62,338 bases of DNA from JAHEEL01 sp034660035 (lineage in GTDB: Bacteria; Actinomycetota; Acidimicrobiia; Spongiisociales; UBA5794). How positions within the stretch are numbered: position 1 is the first letter of the stretch; each line of letters starts with the position of its first letter. The position numbers were made by a program, and so were the translations under genes. A model generated the notes under the pieces. It was not told where the DNA came from and made no database searches. It was given only the letters and a program-made list of their open reading frames with translations. This document shows, piece after piece, positions 16,969-25,528 of the stretch. The stretch spans positions 1 to 62,338 of the forward strand of contig JAYEIJ010000169.1 of NCBI GenBank assembly GCA_034660035.1, written 5' to 3'.

Positions 16969-18668
16969 TCCGCATTCGACGCCCCGCGCGAATCGTGCTC
17001 GCCGCGGCCCTGGTCTTCGCCCTCGTAGCCGGTGTCGCCCCGATTCAGCCCACCGAAGCGGTCGCCGCCGGACCGGAGCAACTGCTGAACCTCCCGATGC
17101 GCAAGGTGCGCATCCTCACCGGCCTCGTCGGACTGTTCGGTGCCTTCAACGCCAGGAACCGCGTGTACCGCGATGCCCGCATCGTCCAAGGTGAGCGAAA
17201 TGCCTACTACGACGGCCTGCGGGACATGGCCCGTGACCAACTCCACTCGGACAACGGAATCAAGACCTACGACGCTCTCGACCAAACCAAGGCGAATACC
17301 TATCTGCGCCTGGTTCAGAACATCGAGAACCGCCGGGCATTCGCGACTGAACTGATCGAGGACGAGAAGCGTGGGGCGCGAGGCGTGTTCCACCGAACGG
17401 TCCGCGACACACTCGTCACGGCGCTCGTTCAGAGCAAGGGGGGCCAGGAACTCCTCGGGAGGATCCAGGGGAGCCTCAACGACTTCGCCGAACGCATTGG
17501 AGAAGTCCGAGCCGCTCTCGAGAAGGGCTCACCCGACCTTGCGCTTGATCGACTGGCGTCGAAGGTCACCGACATTCCGCAGTTGCGGGAGCAACTCAAG
17601 ATCCTGGGGGGTGAGGCAGCGTCGGCTCTCGACCGACAACTCAACGGCCTGCTGACCAAGGCCAACACGATCAGGGAAGGCGGCGTCGGGGCAGCCGACG
17701 AGGCACTCGCAACGGTCAACGCTATGAGCGCCGAACTCCAGGTCCAGGTCAACGCCGATCGCCGCTCCCGGTCGTCCGCAGAGGAGGCCAGCAACCCGGT
17801 CGAGATCTCCGTCCCCGCGGGGGGCGGCAACGAGGCGAGCGCCGACGCCATTGCCGCAGCCATCACGACACTCGTCCTCGAGCAGAACCCCGTGCTCGAT
17901 CCTGCCCGCCGCCCTCAGATGCGGCAGCGCGTCGCTGATCTGATCCAGAAGGACACACTCGATCACAGCCGCGAGATCCGGACCGCCCTGGGTCAGAAGA
18001 TCGTCACGTGCAAGGCTGAATCCGTGGAAGCCTATCTCCGAGCAGCCTCGACGCTCGGAAGCGACACGAACATTCCCGATGGTGAGGTCCAGTTCTTCGT
18101 CTGCTACCTGAAGCCGCAAGACAACCCGATCTACACCTTCATCGTCGAAGCCGAAGAAGAAGAGACGGAAGAAGAGGGCGCACCGTGGGACGAGAGCAGT
18201 TCGACATCGACTGCGCCGACGCTCGAAGCGGGGCTCGCGATCCCACCGGGGACCTACAAAGGAACCTTCGACGAGGACGTGGCAATCCCGCTCACGTACG
18301 CCGACTACAGGAGCGCTCGAGTCAACGAGGCCTCGATCACCATCGACGAATTCGGCACGATCACTGGATCAGCGCGCTTGCACTTCGACGACATCGAGGC
18401 ATTCTTCGGGTGCCCCGCTTACGACCGCTGGACCATCACCATCACCAAGGGACAGCAGATCGGACCGCGGCTACCGGCTGTGATAGATATCACCGTTCAC
18501 GGGGAGGACATGCGCACGACTCCGTGCCACGGTTGCGGCTGCTACGACGAGCAGAATGCCTACGAGTTCACGGAGCCGTGGACCCTCGAACTCACCGCGT
18601 ACGAGGATGAATGGATCGCCGGGGTCTACGAGGACTTCCCATTCGCGCTTCACGTCATCGAGGATTGA
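16965..18668 (+). CDS. Large secreted helical protein of unknown function
   Basis: A 567-residue exported protein with a signal peptide (residues 1-35, hydrophobic LAAALVFALVAGVAP). Residues 40-370 are mostly helical with several coiled-coil-like stretches. An acidic low-complexity hinge (EAEEEETEEEGAPWDE) lies near 390. The C-terminal beta-rich domain of about 150 residues has a Cys cluster near the end (PCHGCGCYDEQN), possibly metal-binding or disulphide-bonded. Start GTG overlaps the upstream lipoprotein stop. I recognise no family. Confidence 0.65.
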   Translation: MIRIRRPARIVLAAALVFALVAGVAPIQPTEAVAAGPEQLLNLPMRKVRILTGLVGLFGAFNARNRVYRDARIVQGERNAYYDGLRDMARDQLHSDNGIKTYDALDQTKANTYLRLVQNIENRRAFATELIEDEKRGARGVFHRTVRDTLVTALVQSKGGQELLGRIQGSLNDFAERIGEVRAALEKGSPDLALDRLASKVTDIPQLREQLKILGGEAASALDRQLNGLLTKANTIREGGVGAADEALATVNAMSAELQVQVNADRRSRSSAEEASNPVEISVPAGGGNEASADAIAAAITTLVLEQNPVLDPARRPQMRQRVADLIQKDTLDHSREIRTALGQKIVTCKAESVEAYLRAASTLGSDTNIPDGEVQFFVCYLKPQDNPIYTFIVEAEEEETEEEGAPWDESSSTSTAPTLEAGLAIPPGTYKGTFDEDVAIPLTYADYRSARVNEASITIDEFGTITGSARLHFDDIEAFFGCPAYDRWTITITKGQQIGPRLPAVIDITVHGEDMRTTPCHGCGCYDEQNAYEFTEPWTLELTAYEDEWIAGVYEDFPFALHVIED

Positions 18669-19323
18669 TCGGCTCGTGTTCAAGCAATCGGCTGCTACAC
18701 ACTGCGCAGAAATGGTCGCCGGGCTCGGCAGCGGCACCGCACGATGGGCAGACCAGCGACGGCACAGCCTTGCCAGCGGGAACCCCACACGCCGGGCAGA
18801 ATCTGTCACCCGCCACAAGAGCGGACGAGCACGCCGGGCATCGCAGCGAACCGTCTTGTTGAACTCGCCGCCGACGCCACAACCACAATCCGACAACTCC
18901 GATCGTCACCAGTGCACCTGCAAGCACCAGCCAGAGGAGCCACGACGAACCACCTGTTCCGATCGCGATGTCGGTCGTTGCTTCAACGGCCAGCCCTGTC
19001 TCCGGATCGACGACGACCACGCGCGCGACATGGTCTCCCGATGGTGGATCGTCGAGTGCCCACGACGTGACCGATCCTGTGACGGCATCAGTGGCGAAGT
19101 AGCCGCCGTCGAGGCCCCACGCCGCGGTGAGCAATCCGACATCGTCGCGCGTCCTCTGGATCTCGGCCACACAGCGCAGAGATCCTCCGTCCGACGATTC
19201 GGCGATGCAGGAGACTTCCTGGATCCGGAATCCGGCCGTTTCCGAGTCAACAGTCGGGCCCGTCTGAGCCGAAGCGAAAAGAACAACCGTTGCGCCGACC
19301 GCGGCAGCGAGGATCCGCATCAT
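18655..19323 (-). CDS. Membrane protein with C-terminal double zinc ribbon
   Basis: A 222-residue protein with a signal-like N-terminus, an extracytoplasmic domain (about 20-125), one membrane helix (WLLWLVLAGALVTIGVVGLWLW, about 128-149) and a cytoplasmic tail. The tail has two zinc-ribbon units: CPAC...CPAC (about 162-180) and CPSC...CAVC (about 192-212). These ribbons resemble zinc_ribbon_2/DZR modules. The gene overlaps the opposite-strand secreted protein by 14 bp at its 3' end and lies 11 bp after the next zinc-ribbon protein on the same strand, probably one operon. Confidence 0.72.
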   Translation of the reverse strand: MMRILAAAVGATVVLFASAQTGPTVDSETAGFRIQEVSCIAESSDGGSLRCVAEIQRTRDDVGLLTAAWGLDGGYFATDAVTGSVTSWALDDPPSGDHVARVVVVDPETGLAVEATTDIAIGTGGSSWLLWLVLAGALVTIGVVGLWLWRRRRVQQDGSLRCPACSSALVAGDRFCPACGVPAGKAVPSLVCPSCGAAAEPGDHFCAVCSSRLLEHEPINPR

Positions 19324-19334
19324 CGGGGTGCCTC

Positions 19335-20951
19335 TCAGTTGCCTGCAATCAGGTACAGGTCACCGTGAGCGACCATGTCGGTGTACAGGTTCACGTAGGT
19401 GACCGTGAACTGATAGGAACCGGCGCCGCCGTACTCGTCGAAGAACGCCGTCAACTCTCCCGTCTCCGGATTCGTTACCGTCGAGGTGATCGGCGGATTC
19501 GTCGACCAGTCGATGTTGCTGACGTGCCAGACGCTCGGGTGGTAGCCGTAGATGACGGCCTGGTTGCCGATCGGAGTCCCAGAGGCGTCATTGTCGTGCA
19601 GGACCACCGTGATCGACTCACCATCCTTGGCGATTTCGATGGAGAGCAGATCATCAACGTCCGGGAACATGATGTCCAAGATGCCGTCGGGTGTTCGATC
19701 ACTCCCGACGCCGGCAGGTTGATCCAACGGCGCCTCCGCACCACTCAATGCGATCCATGAAAGCGCCGCAGGATCGAGGTCGACGGTGAACGTCACCGTG
19801 TCGTACGGTGCGTCGATCGCGTACCCGCCGGTGGGGGCCATCGGACCGAGGACGAACACCGACGCAGACGTACCGGCCGCTGCAACGCCCGTACCGTCTT
19901 GATCGTCGCTGCCGTAGGTTCCTGCGGGGCGCCCGAAGAAGGTACCGTCCCACACGTCGATCAGGATGAAGTCCTCGATGATGACGACGGTCGGTTGGAC
20001 GACGACAACGATCGTCGTCCCCCACCCCGGCCACGGTGTGCCCACATACGTCGGCGTTGTCGGAGCGGGCTTCGGCGGGATGAGAGGGTTCCCACACGCG
20101 CACTTGGCGCGCGGCACACCGTACCGATCGACGAGAACCGCGGTTCCGGCCTGGAGCACCGACTGACGCGGCGTCGCTTTGCCATCACGGAAGCCGTGAT
20201 TCGTAACACGGGTGTCCTCGATCAGCGTCAAGGGTGTCAGCTCAGCGAAGTAGTCCGGTAGATCGGCCGCTGTGAGGGATGTCCGATCTTCCCCCCACAG
20301 CATCGCCGGATCGCTATTGAGTGCTTCCACCCACGCGTCGGCCTGGGCCGGATGCGCCTGGAGGAACGACAGCATCCCGGCGGCGTCGCATCGCGCCGAG
20401 TCCCGGGTTCCTCCGTACAGACCGGGCCGATCACCGCTCCTGCCTTCGACGATGACCTGTCCCGGGAGCGTCGTCAGGGTTGTCGCCGGTGCGGTCGTCG
20501 TCGTCACGATCGGAGCCGTCGTGGCGACTACCGGTTCGGTGAAGACCTCGCCCCCGGTGAAGCTGTCGGGTCCGGGCGTACCGGCCGGCTCGAGAAAGAT
20601 CTCGCCCGATGTCTCGCCGGGTCCAAGCGCCGAGACACCATCACCGCCGATCGCAGCGGTCGTCGTCTGGACGGCGTCGCCGCTCGTAGCTGCGGTGCCA
20701 TCCGTCCCGGCTGCAACGTCCTCCGAATCACCTCGCGTCGTGAGGAACAGTCCGAAGGCGGCAAGGAGAACGAACGCAGCGATCAGCGAACCGATGAGAA
20801 CCCGGCGCCCACGATCGGACGGCGCAGACGGCGATGCGCCATCAGGCGGTGGGGCGCTCTGCGGAACCGCTTGGGAGCCGAGACCGGCGCCGCAACCACG
20901 ACAGAACACATCTCCGGTGACCGCTTCGCGGCCACACTGGGAACAAGTCAC
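19335..20951 (-). CDS. Zinc-ribbon membrane-anchored protein with DUF6777 domain
   Basis: A 538-residue protein. A cytoplasmic zinc ribbon (CSQCGREAVTGDVFCRGCG, residues 3-21) and a Pro/Ser linker are followed by one membrane helix (about 51-70) and a long Thr/Gly-rich extracytoplasmic linker. A domain of about residues 168-295 matches the DUF6777 pattern I recall from Streptomyces: PGLYGGTRDSARCDAAGML, DTRVTNHGFRDGKATPRQSV, QAGTAVLVDRYGVPRAKCAC. The C-terminal 220 residues are beta-rich and unrecognised. It is first in a probable two-gene operon with the next zinc-ribbon protein. Function unknown. Confidence 0.75.
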   Translation of the reverse strand: MTCSQCGREAVTGDVFCRGCGAGLGSQAVPQSAPPPDGASPSAPSDRGRRVLIGSLIAAFVLLAAFGLFLTTRGDSEDVAAGTDGTAATSGDAVQTTTAAIGGDGVSALGPGETSGEIFLEPAGTPGPDSFTGGEVFTEPVVATTAPIVTTTTAPATTLTTLPGQVIVEGRSGDRPGLYGGTRDSARCDAAGMLSFLQAHPAQADAWVEALNSDPAMLWGEDRTSLTAADLPDYFAELTPLTLIEDTRVTNHGFRDGKATPRQSVLQAGTAVLVDRYGVPRAKCACGNPLIPPKPAPTTPTYVGTPWPGWGTTIVVVVQPTVVIIEDFILIDVWDGTFFGRPAGTYGSDDQDGTGVAAAGTSASVFVLGPMAPTGGYAIDAPYDTVTFTVDLDPAALSWIALSGAEAPLDQPAGVGSDRTPDGILDIMFPDVDDLLSIEIAKDGESITVVLHDNDASGTPIGNQAVIYGYHPSVWHVSNIDWSTNPPITSTVTNPETGELTAFFDEYGGAGSYQFTVTYVNLYTDMVAHGDLYLIAGN

Positions 20952-21075
20952 CAGATCACCTCGGAAGTTGCCTGCGTCAAGCGTCGCGAACGAAACGAGT
21001 CCGGGTCAGAGGAGAAAGACCCATGAGCACGTTTCAGCCATAATGGCCGAACCCACTCATGCAAATGGAGCCGCG

Positions 21076-22104
21076 ATGTATCGAGCACAGGACGAACGTT
21101 ACGACCGGATGCCGTATGCCCGATGTGGGCGAAGCGGGCTTGATCTTCCGAAGATCGCCCTGGGGTTGTGGCAGAACTTCGGTAGTCGGGCGCCCTTGGA
21201 ATCGGCCCGGGAGATGCTGCTTCGATCGTTCGATCGGGGCATCACCCACTTCGATCTCGCCAACAACTACGGACCCGAGTACGGGACGGCGGAGGAGACC
21301 TTCGGCCGGATCATGGCCAACGACCTGTCCCCGTACCGCGACGAACTGATCATCTCGACGAAGGCCGGCTACGACATGTGGCCCGGTCCGTACGGCCAGG
21401 GTGGAGGTGGGCGCAAGTACATACTGGCAAGCCTCGACCAGAGTCTCACCCGCATGGGTCTCGACTACGTCGACATCTTCTACTCCCACCGGTTCGATCC
21501 CACAACACCGCTCGAAGAGACCATGGGTGCGTTGACCACGGCCGTACTACAGGGCAAGGCTCTCTACGCCGGTATCTCGTCCTACGGTCCGGCCGCGACC
21601 CGCGAAGCGGCCGCGATCCTCCGCTCTGCAGGAACGCCGTGCCTCATCCATCAACCGTCCTACTCGATGATCAACCGATGGATCGAAGACGATCTCCTCG
21701 ACGTCGTCAACCAAGAGGGGATCGGGATCATCGCGTTCTCACCGTTGGCCCAGGGGATGCTCACTAACAAGTATCTCAATGATGTGCCACAGGATTCGCG
21801 AGCAGCCGAGGACGCTTCTCTGAGCAGGGGATTCCTCAATGAGGAGAACCTGGTCAGACTCCGGGCCCTGAACGAGATCGCAGCCGGACGGGATCAAACG
21901 CTGGCCCAGATGGCGATCGCGTGGGTGCTGCGCGACCCGCGGGTGACGACGGCGCTCGTGGGAGCGAGTCGATGGTCCCAGATCGAGGACAGCCTCGGAG
22001 CCCTGGAGAACCTCGAGTTCACCGCACAAGAACTCTCAGCGATCGACCGTCACGCGGTCGAGGGCGGGATCAACATCTGGGAAACATCGAGCCGGGAAGA
22101 CTGA
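21076..22104 (+). CDS. Aldo/keto reductase (YghZ/MgrA-like)
   Basis: A 342-residue NADPH-dependent AKR. It opens with the subgroup signature MPYARCGRSGLDLPKIALGLWQNFG and continues with FDLANNYGPEYGTAEE (catalytic Asp/Tyr region), then STKAGYDMWPGPYG. The C-terminal cofactor segment contains ALVGASRWSQIEDSLGAL. In E. coli the YghZ subgroup reduces glyceraldehyde-3-phosphate and methylglyoxal. The frame is open far upstream, but family homology begins at the ATG at 21076. It is a single gene with no obvious operon partner. Confidence 0.9.
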   Translation: MYRAQDERYDRMPYARCGRSGLDLPKIALGLWQNFGSRAPLESAREMLLRSFDRGITHFDLANNYGPEYGTAEETFGRIMANDLSPYRDELIISTKAGYDMWPGPYGQGGGGRKYILASLDQSLTRMGLDYVDIFYSHRFDPTTPLEETMGALTTAVLQGKALYAGISSYGPAATREAAAILRSAGTPCLIHQPSYSMINRWIEDDLLDVVNQEGIGIIAFSPLAQGMLTNKYLNDVPQDSRAAEDASLSRGFLNEENLVRLRALNEIAAGRDQTLAQMAIAWVLRDPRVTTALVGASRWSQIEDSLGALENLEFTAQELSAIDRHAVEGGINIWETSSRED

Positions 22105-22124
22105 CGACCCGCCTCAGCAGGAAC

Positions 22125-22499
22125 TCAAACCACTGCGAGACACAGGACGATCGCCGGAACAGCGAGAAGCCAGAGTACTCCGAACATGACAACGGCCGGG
22201 GTGTTCCGTCGCTCCACGTAGTACCCGGGCGACACGATCAACGTGTATGCCAGCATCCCCAACCCGAAGGTCGACAGCATGATCGCCCAGGATGCCGAAT
22301 CGTCGACGAGAACGCCGACTCCCCCGACGATCAGCAGGACTCCGGTGAGCACTTCGGCTGCGACGTGGAACCAGATCTCGGTCCCACCCGATGTGATCTC
22401 GGGAACGTTCCGCCCCTGAATCGCCGAAATCCAGAAACCGAGCATTCCGATCCCTATCGCGATCGAAACGACCGCGATGTACCACTCACCTGCAGTCAT
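22125..22499 (-). CDS. Small membrane protein, four helices
   Basis: A 124-residue protein with four hydrophobic segments (about 8-26, 45-63, 70-88, 101-122) and very short loops. A conserved-looking ISAIQGRNVPEITSGGTEIWFHVAAE loop lies between helices 1 and 2. No known family is certain. It is convergent with the aldo/keto reductase and divergent from trkA. Confidence 0.65.
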   Translation of the reverse strand: MTAGEWYIAVVSIAIGIGMLGFWISAIQGRNVPEITSGGTEIWFHVAAEVLTGVLLIVGGVGVLVDDSASWAIMLSTFGLGMLAYTLIVSPGYYVERRNTPAVVMFGVLWLLAVPAIVLCLAVV

Positions 22500-22696
22500 C
22501 GTCGTACCTGCTCTTGATCGAGTGCCGAAGTGATCATGCCATTCGTTCGGGTCGGAGGGAAGGGACGAATGGCCTCCCTTCGCTGGATCGCACCGTTCTC
22601 GCGCAGCCCGATCACAACATTGATACCACCGGGGCCGGACTCGCAGGGCACCGCCGGGTTCGTACGGACCCCACGGCGCACCTATCCTGGCTGGCC

Positions 22697-24025
22697 ATGA
22701 GAATTGTCATCGTCGGAGCCGGAGCTGTCGGCTCATACCTCGCCGAACGGTTCGCTCTCGAAGGTCAGGACGTCGTCCTCGTTGAGTCGGATCCCGAGCG
22801 CTCCGCTGCGATCCAGGGCGAGATCGACTGCATGGTCGTGACGGGCAACGGCGCATCGGCCTCGGTCCTCAGAAGCGCGGGCCTCGGCGATGCCGATCTG
22901 CTGATCGCTGTGACCTCGTCCGACGCTATCAACGTGCTCGCCTGCAATTCGGCGAACACGCTCGGGATCCCGCGGAAGGTCGCCCGTGTTGAGGACACAC
23001 AACTGAAGGCCGAGGTCGCAGAGTTCGGCGTCGATCTCATCATCGATCCGGGCGAAGCCGCCGCTCGTGAGATCCTCACGCTCGTCAAACGGGGCGCCGT
23101 CTCCGAACTCGTCGAATTCGCCGACGGACACCTGCTCCTGATGGGAGCCTTTGTCAGCCCCAAGGCGAACGTCGTAGGAACGACGCTGGCAGACCTCCGC
23201 AAAGCCGTCGACGGCTGGAACTGGCTCGTCGTAGCGGTGATCCGTCACGGTGAAACCCTGATCGCTCGCGGTTCGACGATGCTCGAATCTCATGACCACG
23301 TTCTCCTGATGGCCCGTGCCGACAAGACCTCCGAAGCCTACGACCTGCTCGGAATCACCGATCGGGCCGCCGAGAAGGTGATCATCCTCGGTGGCACCCG
23401 CCTCGCCCGACTGACGGCGTCCCTCCTCTCCGACAACGGCATCGCGACGACCCTGATCGATGAGGATCGCGACCGGTGTCAGACGATCGCCGAGAACCTC
23501 CCGAGAGTTGTGACGGTGTGCGCGAACCCGACCGATCCCGAGGTTCTCAAGGCGGAAGGAGTAGCTGCCGCCGACTCCGTCATCGCGCTCAGCGGGTGGG
23601 ATGGGGAGAATCTTCTTGGGTGTCTGCTCGCCAAGGAGCTCGGCGCCGGTGAGGTGATCGCACGGTTCACGAACACCGATCTGGTCGCCATCCTCGGTGG
23701 AGCCGGCCTTGATGCCACCGTCAGCGCCCGTCTCTCCGCGGCGAACGAGATCCTTCGCTTCGTTCGACGCGGTGTGATCTACTCGGTCGCGACGTTCTCC
23801 GATTCGGATGCCGAAGCGATCGAACTCGCGGTCGGTCCGAAAAGCCCTGCGATCGGGAAATCCCTCAACGAACTCGATCCTTCGGAGTCGCTGATCATCG
23901 GCGGCATCCAGCGAGGAGACAAGGCATTCGTGCCTCGGGGAAGCACCGTGATCGAAGAGGGCGATCATCTGATCGTCATCGCTCGCCCGGAGGCGATCGC
24001 GGAAGCCGAAAGGCTTTCGGGCTGA
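22697..24025 (+). CDS. trkA: Trk potassium uptake regulatory subunit TrkA
   Basis: A 442-residue cytoplasmic gating subunit with two tandem RCK/KTN units. Each has a Rossmann NAD(H)-binding half: MRIVIVGAGAVGSYLAERFALEGQDVVLVESD at the start, and KVIILGGTRLARLTASLLSDNG near 225. Each is followed by a TrkA_C half (LVEFADGHLLLMGA; EAIELAVGPKSPAIG). It binds nucleotides and controls the TrkH channel. trkH follows 6 bp later, so they form an operon. The upstream frame is open, but the ATG at 22697 begins the conserved fold. Confidence 0.94.
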   Translation: MRIVIVGAGAVGSYLAERFALEGQDVVLVESDPERSAAIQGEIDCMVVTGNGASASVLRSAGLGDADLLIAVTSSDAINVLACNSANTLGIPRKVARVEDTQLKAEVAEFGVDLIIDPGEAAAREILTLVKRGAVSELVEFADGHLLLMGAFVSPKANVVGTTLADLRKAVDGWNWLVVAVIRHGETLIARGSTMLESHDHVLLMARADKTSEAYDLLGITDRAAEKVIILGGTRLARLTASLLSDNGIATTLIDEDRDRCQTIAENLPRVVTVCANPTDPEVLKAEGVAAADSVIALSGWDGENLLGCLLAKELGAGEVIARFTNTDLVAILGGAGLDATVSARLSAANEILRFVRRGVIYSVATFSDSDAEAIELAVGPKSPAIGKSLNELDPSESLIIGGIQRGDKAFVPRGSTVIEEGDHLIVIARPEAIAEAERLSG

Positions 24026-24031
24026 CCGGCG

Positions 24032-25480
24032 ATGTCCTGGAAGAACCTTCTCCATGTGACCGGAGCCGTCGTCGGATCGGCCGGTATCTCGATGCTGGTG
24101 GCTGCGATGGTTTCTGTCATCTACCAGGAGTGGTCGACTGCGGGTTGGATCGTCCTGGCGGCTCTCATCACCACGGCCATCGGCTTCGCCCTATGGAAGC
24201 TCTTCGGTCTCCCGGGAGAGTTGAGCACCCGCGAGGGATTCGCCGCCGTGGCACTTGCCTGGATGGCGATCGGACTGCTCGGCTCTCTCCCGTATCTGCT
24301 CACCGGATCGATCACCAACGTGACCGACGCTGTGTTCGAAACGGTGGCCGGCTTCACCACCACCGGTTCCTCCGTCGTCCCCGATCCGGCCGCCCTCCCC
24401 CATGGGATCCTGTTCTGGCGCTCGTTCACCCAGTGGCTCGGCGGCATGGGGATCATCGTCCTTTCGATCGCGATCCTCCCTCTTCTCGGCATGGGTGCCG
24501 TCCAGTTGGCACGTGCAGAATCTCCCGGTCCGACACCCGACCGGCTGACACCCAGGTTCAAGGAGACGGCCAAGCGACTCTGGATCGTCTATTTCGCGTT
24601 GACCGGCGCTCAGACGCTGCTGCTCTGGCTCGGAGACATGAACCTCTTCGATGCGGTCAATCACTCGCTCACGACGCTCTCAACCGGGGGGTTCAGCACG
24701 AACGCCGGCTCGCTCGGCGCGTTCACCGCGTACTCGCAGTGGGTGGTGATCGTCTTCATGATCCTGGCCGGGACATCGTTCGCCGTGCACTACCGGGCCA
24801 TCCGCATGCCGGGCGTCTACTGGAGAACCACAGAAGTCCGCGTCTACCTCGGCGTGATGGGTGCCGCAGCGGCCGTGATGGCCATCGGAACGTGGGGAGG
24901 ACCCGTCCACGAGGTCATCAGAGACGCGATCTTCGCAGCGGCGACGCTCATCACAACAACCGGGTACGGCACGGCGGATTTCGGCCTGTGGAAGCCGGCA
25001 CTCCAGATCATGATCGTCGGCCTCATGTTCGTGGGCGGCATGGCAGGTTCGACATCCGGCTCGATCAAGATCTACCGACACGAGATCCTCTTTGGATCCT
25101 CCAGAGCCGACGTTCGCCGGTTGATTCATCCCCGTGGCGTGTTCGTGACCCGCATCGGCAAGGCACCCGTGAAGGACACGATCGTCGAGGCCGTGCAGAC
25201 CTTCTTCATGCTCTACATGTTCGCCTTCATGACCGGTTCTTTCGCTCTCGCGGTGATCAGCTCGATCTGGGGTCCCGATCTCGACATCATCTCCACGGTG
25301 TCGGCCGTCGCCTCGTCAATCGGGAACGTCGGTCCAGGACTCGGCTCGGTTGGCCCGACGGGGAACTACCTCGAGATAGCTGCTCTTGGGAAGTGGCTGC
25401 TTGCCGGCCTGATGATCATCGGGCGCTTGGAAATCCTCCCGATCTTGATTCTCTTCAGCCGCGAGAGTTGGCGGCGCTAG
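24032..25480 (+). CDS. trkH: Trk potassium transporter membrane subunit TrkH
   Basis: A 482-residue integral membrane protein of the SKT family, with four membrane-pore-membrane repeats. The four filter loops are visible as VAGFTTTGSSV, LTTLSTGGFSTNAGS, TLITTTGYGTADF and ASSIGNVGPGLGSVGPTG, each with the key Gly expected in potassium selectivity. It works with the TrkA encoded just upstream. Length matches the family. Confidence 0.94.
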   Translation: MSWKNLLHVTGAVVGSAGISMLVAAMVSVIYQEWSTAGWIVLAALITTAIGFALWKLFGLPGELSTREGFAAVALAWMAIGLLGSLPYLLTGSITNVTDAVFETVAGFTTTGSSVVPDPAALPHGILFWRSFTQWLGGMGIIVLSIAILPLLGMGAVQLARAESPGPTPDRLTPRFKETAKRLWIVYFALTGAQTLLLWLGDMNLFDAVNHSLTTLSTGGFSTNAGSLGAFTAYSQWVVIVFMILAGTSFAVHYRAIRMPGVYWRTTEVRVYLGVMGAAAAVMAIGTWGGPVHEVIRDAIFAAATLITTTGYGTADFGLWKPALQIMIVGLMFVGGMAGSTSGSIKIYRHEILFGSSRADVRRLIHPRGVFVTRIGKAPVKDTIVEAVQTFFMLYMFAFMTGSFALAVISSIWGPDLDIISTVSAVASSIGNVGPGLGSVGPTGNYLEIAALGKWLLAGLMIIGRLEILPILILFSRESWRR

Positions 25481-25528
25481 AAGGCGTTGGATCGAAGGCG
25501 TCGGTTCCTGTCACTCGGCGATGCGAAG

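Noticed and set aside
20272..21075. Long N-terminal extension of the aldo/keto reductase frame
   Set aside because: It runs antisense to the DUF6777 protein; family homology begins at 21076.
22733..24055. Minus-strand frame opposite trkA
   Set aside because: Exact antisense of a well-supported trkA; acidic/basic low-complexity shadow.
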